This document shows positions 11,592 to 22,419 of a stretch of 64,000 nucleotides of DNA, piece by piece (positions within the stretch are counted from its first letter, which is position 1; the number at the start of each line of letters is the position of its first letter). The position numbers and the translations under genes are program-made. Source of the stretch: Parasitella parasitica (lineage: Eukaryota; Mucoromycota; Mucoromycetes; Mucorales; Mucoraceae); NCBI GenBank assembly GCA_025201805.1, contig MU619249.1:165605-229604 (forward strand). Direction: 5' to 3'. The notes under the pieces were generated by a model. That model was not told the origin of the DNA. It saw only the letters and a list, made by a program, of their open reading frames with translations, and searched no databases.

Positions 11592-12802
11592 TTAAAGGTA
11601 TGCTAAAACAAGAGCAGCAGATGGCACCAAATCTATAGGAAATAAGATCAATCATTCGGCCTTCTTTTTTTTAATAGTAAAAACAGTATATAAGCAAAAA
11701 CTTACTCAGCTCTTTCAATGATTTTTGCTGATCTTCAGAGCCAAACGTCTTTCTAGGGAAAGTGGTGGACAAAGTAAAAGGATTGGCTAAACCTTGAGAT
11801 TGCAGATAATCGAATACCTGATTCAAAGGCGCATTGGCATCAAATGTGTGAGTGATGGGCGCTGCTCCAGGAGCACGAATTTGAATTCTTGCTTCGTTGT
11901 ATTCCTTTTTGACAGGAGGTTGAGCTGAACCAACAGTCTCTACTTGAGCTTGTGCAGCTTGGTGCGCTTGTTTAGCTGCCTTCTTTGCGGCACGTTCCTT
12001 TCTGTCTTGTTCGATCTGTGCTTTGATCTTTGCCTTGGCAATTCTATCTTGCTCCTTTTCCTTCTTTTTCAAGTCGAATATTTTCTTTATTTCTTTAGCT
12101 TCTATGGCTTCTTTTGCGGCGCTGATGTCTTGCGCGGCCTTTCTTCTTATTTTTTCAGCTTGCTTGCGATCTTCAATCTCTTGTAGATGGCTTTCAGCAC
12201 GTTTAGATGCCAGGCGAGTTTTCAACTCGGCTAATTTGGCCTTCTTCTCTTCATCTGTCAATGGCTTAATTGGTTCTGTGCTTTCTGCAAAGTCTTGGTG
12301 ACCAGTGAAAGTAGCATGTCTCTCGGCTCCAACAGCATCGCGGAATAATTTCTTACATTCGTTACATATTAAACTCTGAGCCGTTTGCTCACCATCCTTA
12401 ATTTCTCCTATAAAAAGAAGCTGTCAAACCATAGATACACTTTATACACTACTGGATATAAGTATATACCTGGTTCGTCAGTAGTAGCTGTTACTAATGT
12501 ACTACTGGCACTTCCTAGTGCTTGAGGAGGCGTTACTTCTTCGTCAGGCTCATCAGAAACTTCCGGATGAGCAAGGATCCTAATGATATAGTAATATTAG
12601 CAGATGAAAATCAATTGATAGCCTGCCGCCCACAATACCAATCCATAGCAGGCTGAAGACCAGCGCCATTCGTTGCTTTAATAGCCTTCTTTCTGTATAT
12701 TGACAAATAGAAATTAAAAATCGCGTCCAACGTTTGCGCCAAAACCTACGCTTTAACAGGAGAGAATCCCATGTCGATGAGAGTATCTAGATCGCTTGCC
12801 AT
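11592..12802 (-). CDS. UBA-UBX protein, UBXN1/SAKS1-like
   Basis: Multi-exon gene starting at ATG 12802. In order: a UBA domain split over the first exons (MASDLDTLIDMGFSPVKA, then KKAIKATNGAGLQPAMDW); an acidic linker; a C2H2-like finger (CNECKKLFRDAVGAERH...H); a long charged coiled coil (EEKKAKLAEL onward); and a UBX domain (ARIQIRAPGA...THTFDANAPLNQVFDYLQS... TTFPRKTF). The last exon is small: the donor after 11706 joins 11632-11592 to give LKEL-NLVPSAALVLAYL and stop at 11592-11594, which completes the UBX beta strand. Reading through that donor gives a false truncated end near 11671. UBXN1-type proteins bind ubiquitin through UBA and p97/Cdc48 through UBX, and modulate delivery to the proteasome. 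Convergent with the SPRY adaptor gene. Confidence 0.9.
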
Positions 12803-13625
12803 TTTAATGTATAGTTATTAATACAAAAGGGCACAATGCATTAGATTACGAATACGCTTATGCTATGTACCCCTCCCCATCACACCGTCACGAAAATCTT
12901 CAGACATGTGCCCATTGTTTCCATTGTAGCCTGTGCATGGTAGTAAACCTCCTCTAAAGCTCATGATCTACCTCCCCCCCCTCTCTCTCTCTTAGGTCTC
13001 CTACTGTAAACTGAATCTCTTGATTGCTTACATGCCTTTATTAGTCAGACGACTATCAACATAGTTGCGCACTTGTCATTATCCTAGTAAAAACTGTTCA
13101 ACATTCTCGCATCGTATGAGCTATAATTTTTGGTTTGCAATATTTCCCTTGCTGAGTAATTCCATCTAACTCGCTTCCAACTTTCTGCGGACTCCAACCT
13201 TGTCTTTCGCCATGCTTTACACTGGGATTTGCTTGATGAGTTTGATTCAGCCAGTCTGAATCTTGCATATGCTCATCTTTGGGCGAACCGCTTTAGTCTG
13301 GATCGAAGCTGTATATATAATGCACGTCAAGAGCAGACATGTACATAGACCAACGCGGATACAATAAATATTGACATTTATCAACTTCATTATTTTGCAA
13401 TGCCTAATCAAGCAACTAAGTATAAAGGATGCAACCTTTTGATTTGTTGTGGGGGATGACCCAGGCCCTTTTTAAGCTCGAGTAACCTGCGACGCCACAC
13501 ATACAATGGTATCATGATTTACTACTGGGCTGCAGCAGCATATGTGGGGTCATAAAAAGAGGATCATTTGCAGTTTAATTGTTTGCTTCTTTCTCTTTTT
13601 CTCATATACTTTTATCTACACATAA
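12803..13625. other. Intergenic promoter region
   Basis: No gene seen. It separates the divergently oriented UBX gene (minus) and the orphan ORF at 13626 (plus), so it should hold two promoters. A C-rich/CT-repeat tract lies at about 12970-12995. A GGGGTCATAAAAAGAGGA word at 13548-13565 could act as a weak TATA-like element about 65 bp before ATG 13626; a pyrimidine-rich stretch follows. Confidence 0.5.
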
Positions 13626-14258
13626 ATGACATCAAATCAATCAATTTCATTTTCTCCTCAGAAATCACATCAATTGGCTCAAGAAGTAGTAACTTTTAAA
13701 CCAATTCCAACTGTAGATTTTAATGTAGTCAAAAACAGCATGGCATCAAAGGTAAAAAGACTCGGCTCTCTGCTAGTTAGGAATAAGTCAAGGCCCTGGG
13801 CCACTGACAGGTTGACAATAACATCGTCCACGTCGGCATTGTCGCTACTATCAACCACAACCGACGATGATTCAGAGGAAGAGCATGTTGCGACACCAAA
13901 TGCTTCCACAACTGAATTCAAAGACATTTTGACAATCCCTAACAGTAACACTGTCAATCAGATGAATCTGGATGTTGTGTCTGTTACACCAAAAGATCAA
14001 TCCAATCAGTCGTCAGTCGTGGTTGTTGACACAATCGAGCCATCGGCAAAGCAGCAGACTAGATATAAAAGAAGGATAGTGTCATCGCTTGAAAAACGAG
14101 ATCCAAACAACCGCAAACCCTTGTCGGATGTTTTCATGGTCATACACCATCTAAGGATGGCATTTGAAGAAGCCGATAGCGAAATAGACCAACAAATCGA
14201 ATACGGCCACCGTCAGATGTTGAATTCGATTATAATCACACCGTTTACATTGTGTTGA
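13626..14258 (+). CDS. Hypothetical 210-aa protein
   Basis: Intronless frame from ATG 13626 to TGA. I do not recognise a domain. The protein is Ser/Thr-rich and polar, with a basic patch (MASKVKRLGSLLVRNKSR), an acidic DDDSEEEH segment, a second basic patch (KQQTRYKRRIVSSLEKRD) and a C-terminal helix-like stretch (VFMVIHHLRMAFEEADSEID). There is no signal peptide and no membrane segment. Codon use and composition are like its neighbours, and a promoter-like region precedes it, so I take it as real. Function unknown; a lineage-specific regulatory or scaffold protein is only a guess. Confidence 0.6.
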   Translation: MTSNQSISFSPQKSHQLAQEVVTFKPIPTVDFNVVKNSMASKVKRLGSLLVRNKSRPWATDRLTITSSTSALSLLSTTTDDDSEEEHVATPNASTTEFKDILTIPNSNTVNQMNLDVVSVTPKDQSNQSSVVVVDTIEPSAKQQTRYKRRIVSSLEKRDPNNRKPLSDVFMVIHHLRMAFEEADSEIDQQIEYGHRQMLNSIIITPFTLC

Positions 14259-15180
14259 CTATTTACCGTATTAGTATCATATAAATTCTATTTAGTAATA
14301 ATAAAGAAAAGAACCTATAATTAATTACATTGTAACAACATTGTCATTTTCAAAGCTGATATAACCCGTGCACACAGAAAATTACCAATAACAGGTTATC
14401 TGTCCACACAACTGCCCATGAACACATCTGCCCGGATGTGTTGCCAAAGTAGCTTTTTAACTGAAATAGTTTGATGAGGGGGAGGGGGGGACACAATGTG
14501 GACTTGACACAAGCAGTGAACATTTAACGAAACACTGACAGCTGTTGGATGAATAGTATGCTTTGAAAAATAATGTGTATTGGAAGCTAGTATTGTTATT
14601 ACTTTTCAGGGCCGTGTAGATCTGAACAAAATTGCCGGCTTCATTTAAGACTTAAATTTTTAGAGCCTTCAAAGAAGATATTACTTGTAGTAAGGTAAAA
14701 AAAAAAGGGGGGGGCGTGGAGCAATTGAATTTCGTCAAGCCTTTGGGGATGTAAAATTTGCATTTTACTGATAAAAATTATACAGTTGAGTTGCGATGCA
14801 GCATTAATTTTTGTACATTTGATAAATTACCGTTCACGAAAGTATCTTATTAAGATATCTTGTTTCAAGATATCATGAGAAAGAGTATTCTCCACATTCA
14901 ATCTCCACATTCCGTTTTTGTACAGTTGTCTAGACAGATCATCATTACTGGAATCTTTTGGTTTAGGCAGTTGACCAACTTTGAAGTCATTTTTATATAT
15001 GATAAGGGCGAATCTAATCTACATTTTATTTATCATAGATGTATCAAAGTAGTGGCAGTAGCGGGAAAAGTAACAGTAGTGGTAGTAATAATAATAGTAG
15101 TAGTAGTAATAGTAGTAATAACAATAGTAATAGTAGTAGCTGCATCAGTAGCAGTAGTATTTAGCATTATATAATGAAGT
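14259..15180. other. Intergenic region with trinucleotide repeat
   Basis: No gene seen. It contains the probable 3' end of the orphan ORF gene (AATAATAAAGAAAAG near 14300), a C-rich/G-rich stretch near 14478-14490 and 14707-14714, and a GTA/ATA trinucleotide microsatellite at about 15048-15165 that ends just behind the BUD6 stop. Open frames across the microsatellite are repeat artefacts. Confidence 0.55.
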
Positions 15181-18155
15181 TTAGCCTTCTGTTGGTTGGT
15201 CTTCTGTTGTTGCAACTGTTTCAACTGCAGTCTCATCAGACACTGTGGAACTGGAAGGCGCCAATGCACCACGAACGGTAGCAGCTGCCCTTTTTTCAGC
15301 AAACATGGCCTTCATCATCTCCTCGTCTTTTTGTTTACGCAATCTATCAATCTCCATGGTTCCACCTGTCTTCTTCAGCTTTTTAGTTTCGACAAAGCCA
15401 ACCAGTTCCTTTTCGAAATCATCTATTCGAGTCGCTAGCTCTCTCTGTCTCAATTTCTCTGCCTGTTCTAGGGCACGTAAGCGACGAGTATGGTCAACAT
15501 CGATGGAAGAAACCTGTTTGAATACGCTAGACATGCCCTCAAAACCCTCCTCGGCTGGTGCTACTCTGAATTCGCGCGGCTGTGGTCTAGCATTAGCCTG
15601 GTAAGCGTAGATTTTTTCCAACTGCTCAAACACCTCCAACAAAGCATCCAAATCATCCTTCATATCTGACAACAAATACTCTTGGTCTTTCAGTGTTTGC
15701 TGCTCCTTGACAATGGTCTGCAGCTCCAACTCCCACGTCTTTTTCCATCTTGGCTTCACTTGAGCAATGTATTTGCCAAACTCCTCGATTTCTTGCGAAA
15801 GCGCCTTGCGCTCGTTTGCGCAGTGCGTCATTTGAGCTTCGGAAGGACGGCATTTGCGTTGAGTTACATCCAGCTTGAGCTGGTCGATGGTATCTTGGAG
15901 CTCTTCCAGGCGACTGGTTACTTTGTCAGATTTCTCTAATAGCATCGTTTTACCCTCTTCCAGCGTAGACCGAGCAGTGGAGGTTTGGCTCAGCTCTGCG
16001 TCTGCCTTCTTTAGAGCCTCCTCCTTGACAGCTTCTGCTTTTTCTTTGATTTCTGCAACGACTGCCGCTGTACCATCACGGAGCTCTCTTTCTAATTGAC
16101 GAAGGACAGCAACATCTCGACGCAGCGTTTCAATTTCTAATAGTTGGGCATCAAATTGCTCTTTGGATATCGCGGGTCTTACTGAATTCACTACAGCCAA
16201 GGTAGTGGTTGTGGTAGTCTCGGGTAAAGCAGTACTCGGATTTGGCTTTATCTCTTTTTCATCTTCTACATTTTTGTCCCCTGACTCTTCTTGGTGAGAG
16301 TTTAATTCTTGCTGCTGACTCAAAAGGTGTGCTGCAACTTGCTGTATCAAATTTCGCTCCTTCTCCTGATCTGCTAACTGAGTGTTGGCGTTGGACTCCA
16401 AGATTTGCTTTTTGATGTCATCCATTTGCTCTGTAAACATGCGGCGAGTTTCGCCAAGCTCCTTGTTGAATGCGGCGGTGACCTGATTGAGCCATTCCTT
16501 TTGGTCTTCTTTTTCTTTAAAAAAGTAAAACATGATTAGTATAAAACCGAGAATGTACCTGAATATATATATACGATACGCTACCATTGATATTAAAAGA
16601 CAGCATGGATTTATCGCCAACTTCTGACAAGTCGACTAATTCGTAAGACACGCCAACAACAGGATCTCGGATGTATATTTTGGGGAAATCGTTTTGTCCA
16701 ACAGAATAGCTGAATTTCTCCAGGAATAACATGTTCAAAGCAGGAATGCTGATTTCGCCGCTGTATTTGACCTTTTGTACTTCTTTTCCTATCTGCAGAA
16801 ACAGGGTTATTTCTGCAATGTAAACATTGTCAGTCTCGTTAAATAGATCTCGATGTTTTCATTCACACAAATACCTCCATCTTCTGCGTGATTATCTCCT
16901 TCTTTTGCTTCTGGTACTGTGTTTAAATTGTCGGGTGCAGTTGTCGTAGATGTGGCGACTGTATAATCCACGTTTTTCAACGGCAAATGCTTGTGCACGG
17001 GCAATGAAGGTACAGGAGGCACATTACTGTTTTCATAGACAGGCTGAAACATTTGCTGTCCCTTGGCTCTTGATATACTGCCTCCGCTATACTCACCACC
17101 AGCTCTGAACATGGAAGCACGGCGCACTGACGATCGACGGGCTAAATTCTCTTGTCTCTTCAACGCTGCCAATGCACTGGCTGTGTTGGCATCGCTTTCG
17201 TCAAACGGTTGCATGTTTTGTCGAGGAAGGGGAGTTGTTGTGGAAGCAGCAGGAATAATAGGAGGTGGTGGGGGCGGCGGGGGAGTTGGCATCTGCTGGA
17301 TATTACTGCGATTTGAGGAGGTGGAGCGACTATGTAATGGTAATGGCTGGTTTTGCATATTAGGCGAATTGGAAGGAGAATATGACCTATGCGTCGAGCT
17401 ATTGCGTGGCATTATGCGAGATGAGAGGTCATTGGTAGGCATTGATGGACGTGGCATGCCACCTGACCATGGCTCGTATTCTGCAGAGGGGCCCATGCTG
17501 GGCGAAATGGGAGGGTAAGGCGGTAAAGGAGGAGATGACGGTGGCTGTGGATGCATAATAATACGTTGAGAGTTGCTGCTTCTGTTCAAGGCAGCCAAAG
17601 GTACCTCTCTGTTCCAAGAATCCGTGTTGTTGGATCTAATAGATCCACGTGATTCTCTTCCTCGCTCCCTCAGTGTAGCTTGTTTGCTTTTCAGACCCTG
17701 CAATAACAGGACAATGACTTCTCGAATACCAGGGAGCCACTTGTCCAATGTGCTCGGGGAAGGCAGTTCCAGCATGGTTTCTGAAACTGAATTTCGAAGG
17801 TTTTGAGGAATGTATTGTAAATCGCTACAGTAAAAGAAAGCTGTGAGTATGCAAAATTTATAGCCTGCTTGACCCTATCAATTTACTCCATAGGCACGCC
17901 TGCTTCTTCAAATGTTTGAGAGACTAAAAAGAACTGTCTTTCTAGTATGTCGCAAATTTCAAAAATCTCTGTGTTTGTTCGACGGTGAAGAGACCACTGA
18001 GTCAGGGCTTCAAGCAAACTTTTGGTGGTCCTTAGCAGGTTGGTCACCACCTGCTCTATCTCGCCCGACTACAGAAAATGTATGATTAGCAGGGGGACAT
18101 CTGAAGCTTCCTCGCCTCTTCTTACCATGCCAGATGTGCTGTTTGCTCTTCTCAT
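15181..18155 (-). CDS. BUD6: Bud6/Aip3 actin-interacting polarity protein
   Basis: About 900 aa in five main exons from ATG 18155 (MRRANSTSGM). The second exon reads SGEIEQVVTNLLRTTKSLLE, followed by LTQWS and FEEAGVPMDDLQYIPQ. The next is a long Ser/Pro/Asn linker with proline runs (about 16870-17830). Then comes the conserved domain: EITLFLQIGKEVQKVKYSGE, ALNMLFLEKFSYSVGQNDFP and IYIRDPVVGVSYELVDLSEV. A long coiled coil follows, with the Bud6 core (VKPRWKKTWELELQTIVKEQ, LSDMKDDLDALLEVFEQLE). Bud6 binds actin monomers and formins and promotes actin-cable nucleation at growth sites and septa. The apparent stop after MFTLQK near 16807 is intron sequence: GAAGATGGAG|GTATTT joins GCAG|AAATAACC. 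Fungal Bud6 proteins have this linker-plus-coiled-coil layout. Confidence 0.9.
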
Positions 18156-19008
18156 TATATATTATAAGCCAGGTAGTTTGAAAGAAGAAGGGGAAAAGGA
18201 AAACGAGCGTTGGAGAAACAATTAAGGATTATTGTAGATTCAACCGCCCTTTCTAAATGTTTATAAATAAAACGTCGCCGCAGTTACACAGAGTGAAAAC
18301 AAGTCTAGTTACAATGTAGAAGGTTTGGTGCAAAACTACCTAAATCCTTTGGGTGGGTAGATAGACTATAAAACGGGGAGTCAGTGTTTGCAAAAAGAGT
18401 ATATAAAGTGAATTTTGTATATTCTCAACAATAGGTATGCTTGCTATAAAAAAGGCTATAAATATGTTGATGAGCCCTGGGATTGAGTGTTTTAATAATC
18501 ATCAGAAATTCTACCCGAGTGTCTCTATTATGGTACTATGGAGCTTATAGTCTCTCCTTCTACGCATCGAAAATGAATTTAGAGTTGATAACACAAGGAG
18601 CGCCCTGTGAAACACTGTTGACATACTTTGGTGAGCAATAGCACCGCTGCTGCTGTATGCAAATGAACCAAACAGTACCTTCTTATACAAAGTCACCAAA
18701 ATAAGGTTGCTATCTTTAATCACTCGGCCCCAACAACAATAATGTCTACAATGAATATCATGAGCCTCTCCTTAATCATATTCCAGGAAAAAATTTAAAC
18801 TCGAATTCAGGTCAGACAAGTGCACATGGAATCGACTCACAATGAGCGTTGATGTGAGTAAAATAAATCATATGAAAAGCCCATCATGCCAGATGTCAGA
18901 TGAGTTGCTCATTATAATCAAATTTGGCAAATGCACACTATAGTTGCTGCGCAACTTTGCTTTGTACGAACTCACACAACACATGCGGTACATATCTTGT
19001 TTATTATT
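18156..19008. other. Intergenic region
   Basis: No supported gene. The first few hundred bases are the upstream region of BUD6 (minus); the rest runs to the 3' end of the RING gene (minus). A short minus-strand frame near 18511-18723 has no recognisable content. AT-rich with no long repeat. Confidence 0.5.
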
Positions 19009-20390
19009 TTACAGTAAAAGTGATGTTAGCCAGCCTTCATCTAGACCCAAATCATAATCTTGACTTGCACAGAACTCACGCAGTGCTTTTCCAAAAGAAA
19101 AATACTGAACAGCAAATTCACTAAATTTCTGTCGCAATTCGTCTCTCTCAAAGAGCGATTCTCCTCGATCCAATTTTGCTTGACTTCTTGGATTTCTTTA
19201 GACGCATTTTCCCTGATAGCTGTCAGGCTCCTTTGCAAATCAGACATCCTTTTTTCGCAATCTTCTTCTTGTCTCTGAAGCCTACGATTTGTCTCCAGAG
19301 ATGTTTTTAATGCTGCCTTTATCAGGTTCTTTGCTTCCTTCATTGCATCCAGGTCTGATTCCAGCTTGATTTTTTCTTGTCTCGAGATATTCAACTCTTT
19401 TACCGCATTTTGTTGGACCTCATTACGTTCCAAAAGCGCTTCAAGTCGATGCTCTCTTGTTGCCGAATCTTCAAGCCGGATTTCGAGATTTTTAATATAG
19501 GTTTTGGCGTTGGTCTCTTCTGTAAGTCCAGCACTGACTATGGACATCTCACGGTACACGGCTACGAGACAATAGTACTTTTCCTGCAGATCGCGATATC
19601 GAGTCTTCAGTTCAGTTCAGCTCAATTTCTCCAGATTTTCAGGTGTTGAATGTCGGTCGTCTTTCACGTCAGTGTCATCAAAAGATCCCAACTTATTGCA
19701 AGCAGTACAATTTGATTTGTTTGTCAATTTGAAATGCTGCTGGAATAGCATCAGGTTTTGGTGGGCAACATGTTGTTCCAAATTCGCGCAATTCTCTTTG
19801 GACACGGTAAGTTTTTTCGCTTGTTTCTCGTTGGCTAGCTTTAGTTTTGCTATTGTCGATCCAGCTTCGTTGATTTGAAGAATAAGTTCCGTGTGCGATA
19901 GCTTAACCCTCGCCAAATCCTTGAGAGCCGAATCCAGCTTGCTCTTATTCTGCTTTGACACTTTTACTGAATATTAAAAATCACGCCGAACCATTGTGGC
20001 TTGATTAGACACAATGTCTAGCTCCTTTTCAAGGGCTCTTACACGATTATTAGCGGCTTCAAGTTCTTCCTTCAACTCTCTGCATTTTTTGTTGTTGTTG
20101 CCATTGTCAGTGGTCAAGTACACACGATAATACGGTTGTTGTCTGTGATGTTGGTGGTCGTATATCTTTTTGCGACAGATTGGGCAGTTGCCGCTTATTG
20201 CCAAACATTTTAACGCACTGAAGATGGGGGGGGGGTTTGTATCAGAAATAGAAAAAAAAGTTTTTTGATCGTGTTGCGATTTTACAGAGCGTCTTTCTTA
20301 CCAATCTTCATCGAAAATATGACCACAGTTTGTAAACGCTATTAAGGAATCTCCTGCTTCATCTAAGCAAATGCTGCAGATAGTTTTCAT
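19009..20390 (-). CDS. RING-finger coiled-coil E3 ligase, TRAIP-like, possible frameshift
   Basis: Start ATG 20390. Exon 1 is 20390-20302 and exon 2 begins at 20217. The junction creates the cysteine of FDEDC and completes a C3HC4-type RING: CSIC...C-GH...C...CL...CPIC (MKTICSICLDEAGDSLIAFT, NCGHIF, ALKCLAISGNCPICRKK). YYRVYLT follows, then several hundred residues of coiled coil, the TRAIP layout. TRAIP-type ligases act on chromatin at stalled replisomes. A 63-nt intron (19605-19667) removes an apparent in-frame TGA. Near 19142-19152 the coiled coil changes frame: SLRE|TNCDRN becomes RDELRQKFSEFAVQYFSFGK if one base is added. The shifted frame ends at 19009, the unshifted one at 19041. Either an assembly error or a real truncation. 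RING is certain; the TRAIP assignment is inferred from layout. Confidence 0.72.
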
Positions 20391-21297
20391 TTGAGTTTCA
20401 ATAAGATACGCAAAACAAAAAAAGCTTTTATAGCGATAATTCGCAGTTTGTTCACATAACTCGCTGGCAGTTTGTCCACATCGCTCATGCCACACAAGTT
20501 TTGAAAAATTGTGAAACCATGTCCAATTTCGGAAGTGCACATATTTTTTTGTATAATTTTCTGTACCTTTTCTTGAAAATGGAAAGATTCAACGCTGACT
20601 TCTCGAAAATTATTCCTCATTGTTTTGTGTTTATTTTATTATGTCGTTGTTGTCATTATCTACTTAATCAGAATATGTACGTCATAACATTAACGAATAT
20701 TTTGGTCGCGATGTCTAAAAATTCTTTAATTCATCAATTTTACAAGGGTTTGAAATATACCAAATCCTGGTTGCATTTCTAAGTGGAAATGATTTATGAT
20801 ACTTATAAAAAAAACCATTAATAGACCTCTTAAATGAACAAATTCTGCAAAGAGGCTATAGAAATGGCTGCATTATTTCAGAAATTGTGTAAATAGCAGT
20901 ATCCACTCGCTTAGTTCATCGAAATCACAAAGAGTGATTGTGCATTTTGTGATTGTCTTTATGTACAAAAAAAGTCGATTCATTAGAGCTACAAATGTAA
21001 TGAAAATGAAGAGCTGTGCAACAATGTCATCTGATTAGGCTATGACACTCATCATACCTCCAGGTACGATATGCAATCGTTAAAATCAAAATAGAGTTGT
21101 GACATTATTTAAGCAATACTTTGGTATTATCATATGTAAAAAGACAAAAAAAAATATGCGAGCCCAATATGCTGATAGTCATAAAAAGTTATTTTGCAAG
21201 ACAATGTACAATGAACTTAATTAAAAGCTTCTTTGTGTTAACACACTTCAAAAAAGGGAACGCTTGGATGCTTCATTAGTTAATCAGTTATTAATTT
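20391..21297. other. Intergenic region, upstream half of tandem duplication
   Basis: No gene seen. From about 20810 onward the sequence resembles about 24000-24470 upstream of the paralogous secreted-protein gene: shared blocks include a GTGTAAATA-containing word, CTTAGTTCATCGAAA-CACAA (20913 and 24114) and an ACAATGTACAATGAA-like word (21200 and 24335). The offset of about 3.2 kb is the same as that between the two start codons. Confidence 0.6.
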
Positions 21298-21310
21298 TAT
21301 ATAAAATGCA
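21298..21310 (+). promoter_or_regulatory. TATA element of secreted-protein gene 1
   Basis: TATATAAAATGCATC, continuing into CAAAATTTAATTC. The same string, with small changes, lies upstream of the other three family members (24474, 22362, and 32840 on the minus strand). The ATG at 21306 lies inside this element, which argues against any start upstream of 21405. Confidence 0.65.
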
Positions 21311-21335
21311 TCAAAATTTAATTCAAAAGGAAAAT

Positions 21336-21404
21336 ACAAATCAAATCAAATCAAATCAAATCAAATCAAATCAAATCAAATCAAATCAAATCAAATCAAA
21401 TCAA
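21336..21404 (+). repeat. Pentanucleotide (CAAAT)n leader repeat
   Basis: About 13 perfect CAAAT units run up to the start codon of the secreted-protein gene at 21405. Read in frame the repeat would encode NQIKS units, but the TATA position and the paralogues indicate it is 5' leader, not protein. The paralogue at 24572 has a related but different leader (CCAAA units then AATCAAGTCG units), and the gene at 32752 has a loose AAATCAA-rich leader. Confidence 0.85.
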
Positions 21405-21698
21405 ATGGTACTCAAGTCTTTCTCAATCGCCCTACTTTTAGCTACTGTCTCTGCTGTTTCTGCTATCCAAGCCGAGGGCTATGTGCAGATTTTTGAATAT
21501 CCACAATATTTTCAAAAAACTGTTAAAAGATGCTACAAACTTAGGGACACTAGCCTCACATCTGTTCAAGTACAAAATTTGAGTAATTACAATGTCAGAG
21601 TATTTGTAAACAATCGTTGCTCAGGTGAATCCACAGTGATACCTTCTGGTAAATTAGATAAAATTCCCGGTTTACATCAATCTTGGAGATTGGAGTAA
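21405..21698 (+). CDS. Small secreted two-cysteine protein 1 (beta/gamma-crystallin-like?)
   Basis: 97 aa. Signal peptide about residues 1-19 (MVLKSFSIALLLATVSAVSA), mature chain about 78 aa. The core reads GYVQIFEYPQYFQKT...RCYKL, then a strand pair NYNVRVFVNNRCSG and a final SWRLE. The spacing (aromatic start, 'Y/F-x-x-x-x-Y-F-x', one Cys per half, Gly before a late Trp) resembles a single beta/gamma-crystallin Greek-key domain, but this is pattern reading only. The two cysteines, in RCY and RCSG, are conserved in all four family members here and probably form a disulfide. Sequence is closest to the copy at 24572. No intron. Likely secreted or cell-wall associated; role unknown. Confidence 0.85.
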   Translation: MVLKSFSIALLLATVSAVSAIQAEGYVQIFEYPQYFQKTVKRCYKLRDTSLTSVQVQNLSNYNVRVFVNNRCSGESTVIPSGKLDKIPGLHQSWRLE

Positions 21699-22361
21699 TC
21701 TTGAAAATATATTATAGATTGAAAAAATTTCGCCTAATAAAACGAATATCAAATATTATGCCTTGATCAGTTTTTTTTTTTTTTTTTTCTAAATTTTTCA
21801 TTATCATACTTTTCAACATGGTTAATATAAGACGACATTAGACTCTGGTAACATTGATCATTCTCTTTTTTTTGTTTTTTTTTTTTTTTTTTTTTTTTTT
21901 TCTAAACTTCACTGATATATTACCAATTTTTTGCTACTGTAAATACGATTTATAAGCAAATTTATTGATCCCTATACCTGTCAGAAATTGAACCTTGTTG
22001 TTGTACCAAATATGTGCTCAGAGATGCTGTATAGAATTGGAAAAAAAATCATGAAAGCAACTTAGATTTCATCGTAGCAAAGAGATGTTCATAAACTACT
22101 GAATCCTTATAACTGTTGACTAATAGTGACAAAAAACCGTTGTTGGAAAAGTGGATACAGTCAGAGTAATGCGCTAGTAAATGAAACCTTACAATGCTAC
22201 CAACTTTTCTCGTGATTACAATGATCCACCACTACGTCTCGCAAAAAAAAAAGACAATAAAACAATTCAGCTGTGCCATATTCTCCTTGACAAAGCATGG
22301 CAAGTGTTTGCTCATTTTCATTGTACACATGATGTTCTTCAATCCTCATTCATTAATTTTC
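21699..22361. other. Intergenic region with poly-T tracts
   Basis: No gene. Two T runs (about 21770-21789 and 21867-21901), then AT-rich DNA leading to the promoter of the second family member. Short frames near 22181-22394 have no support. Confidence 0.5.
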
Positions 22362-22369
22362 TATAAAAG
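22362..22369 (+). promoter_or_regulatory. TATA element of secreted-protein gene 2
   Basis: TATAAAAG followed by CACCAAAC, 58 bp before ATG 22420. It matches the TATAAAAGCA(T/C)C(A)AA pattern shared by the family. This copy has a short leader without the pentanucleotide repeat. Confidence 0.6.
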
Positions 22370-22419
22370 CACCAAACTTTATCGGCTCGATTGATAGAAA
22401 ATATCAACACGTTATTAAA

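Noticed and set aside
11671-11706. Truncated UBX C-terminus ending FLLIYCFYY
   Set aside because: This is intron read-through; the last exon 11632-11592 restores NLVPSAALVL, the usual UBX end.
15033-15302. Thr/Ile-rich frame over the GTA/ATA microsatellite
   Set aside because: Repeat artefact lying across the BUD6 3' end.
19617-19619. In-frame TGA inside the TRAIP-like coding region
   Set aside because: A 63-nt intron (19605-19667) with a donor, TGAAC branch-like words and an AAG acceptor removes it and joins the coiled coil in frame.
21264-21404. N-terminal extension of secreted protein 1 made of NQIKS repeats
   Set aside because: It would start on TTG or on an ATG inside the TATA element, would bury the signal peptide, and is absent from the paralogues.
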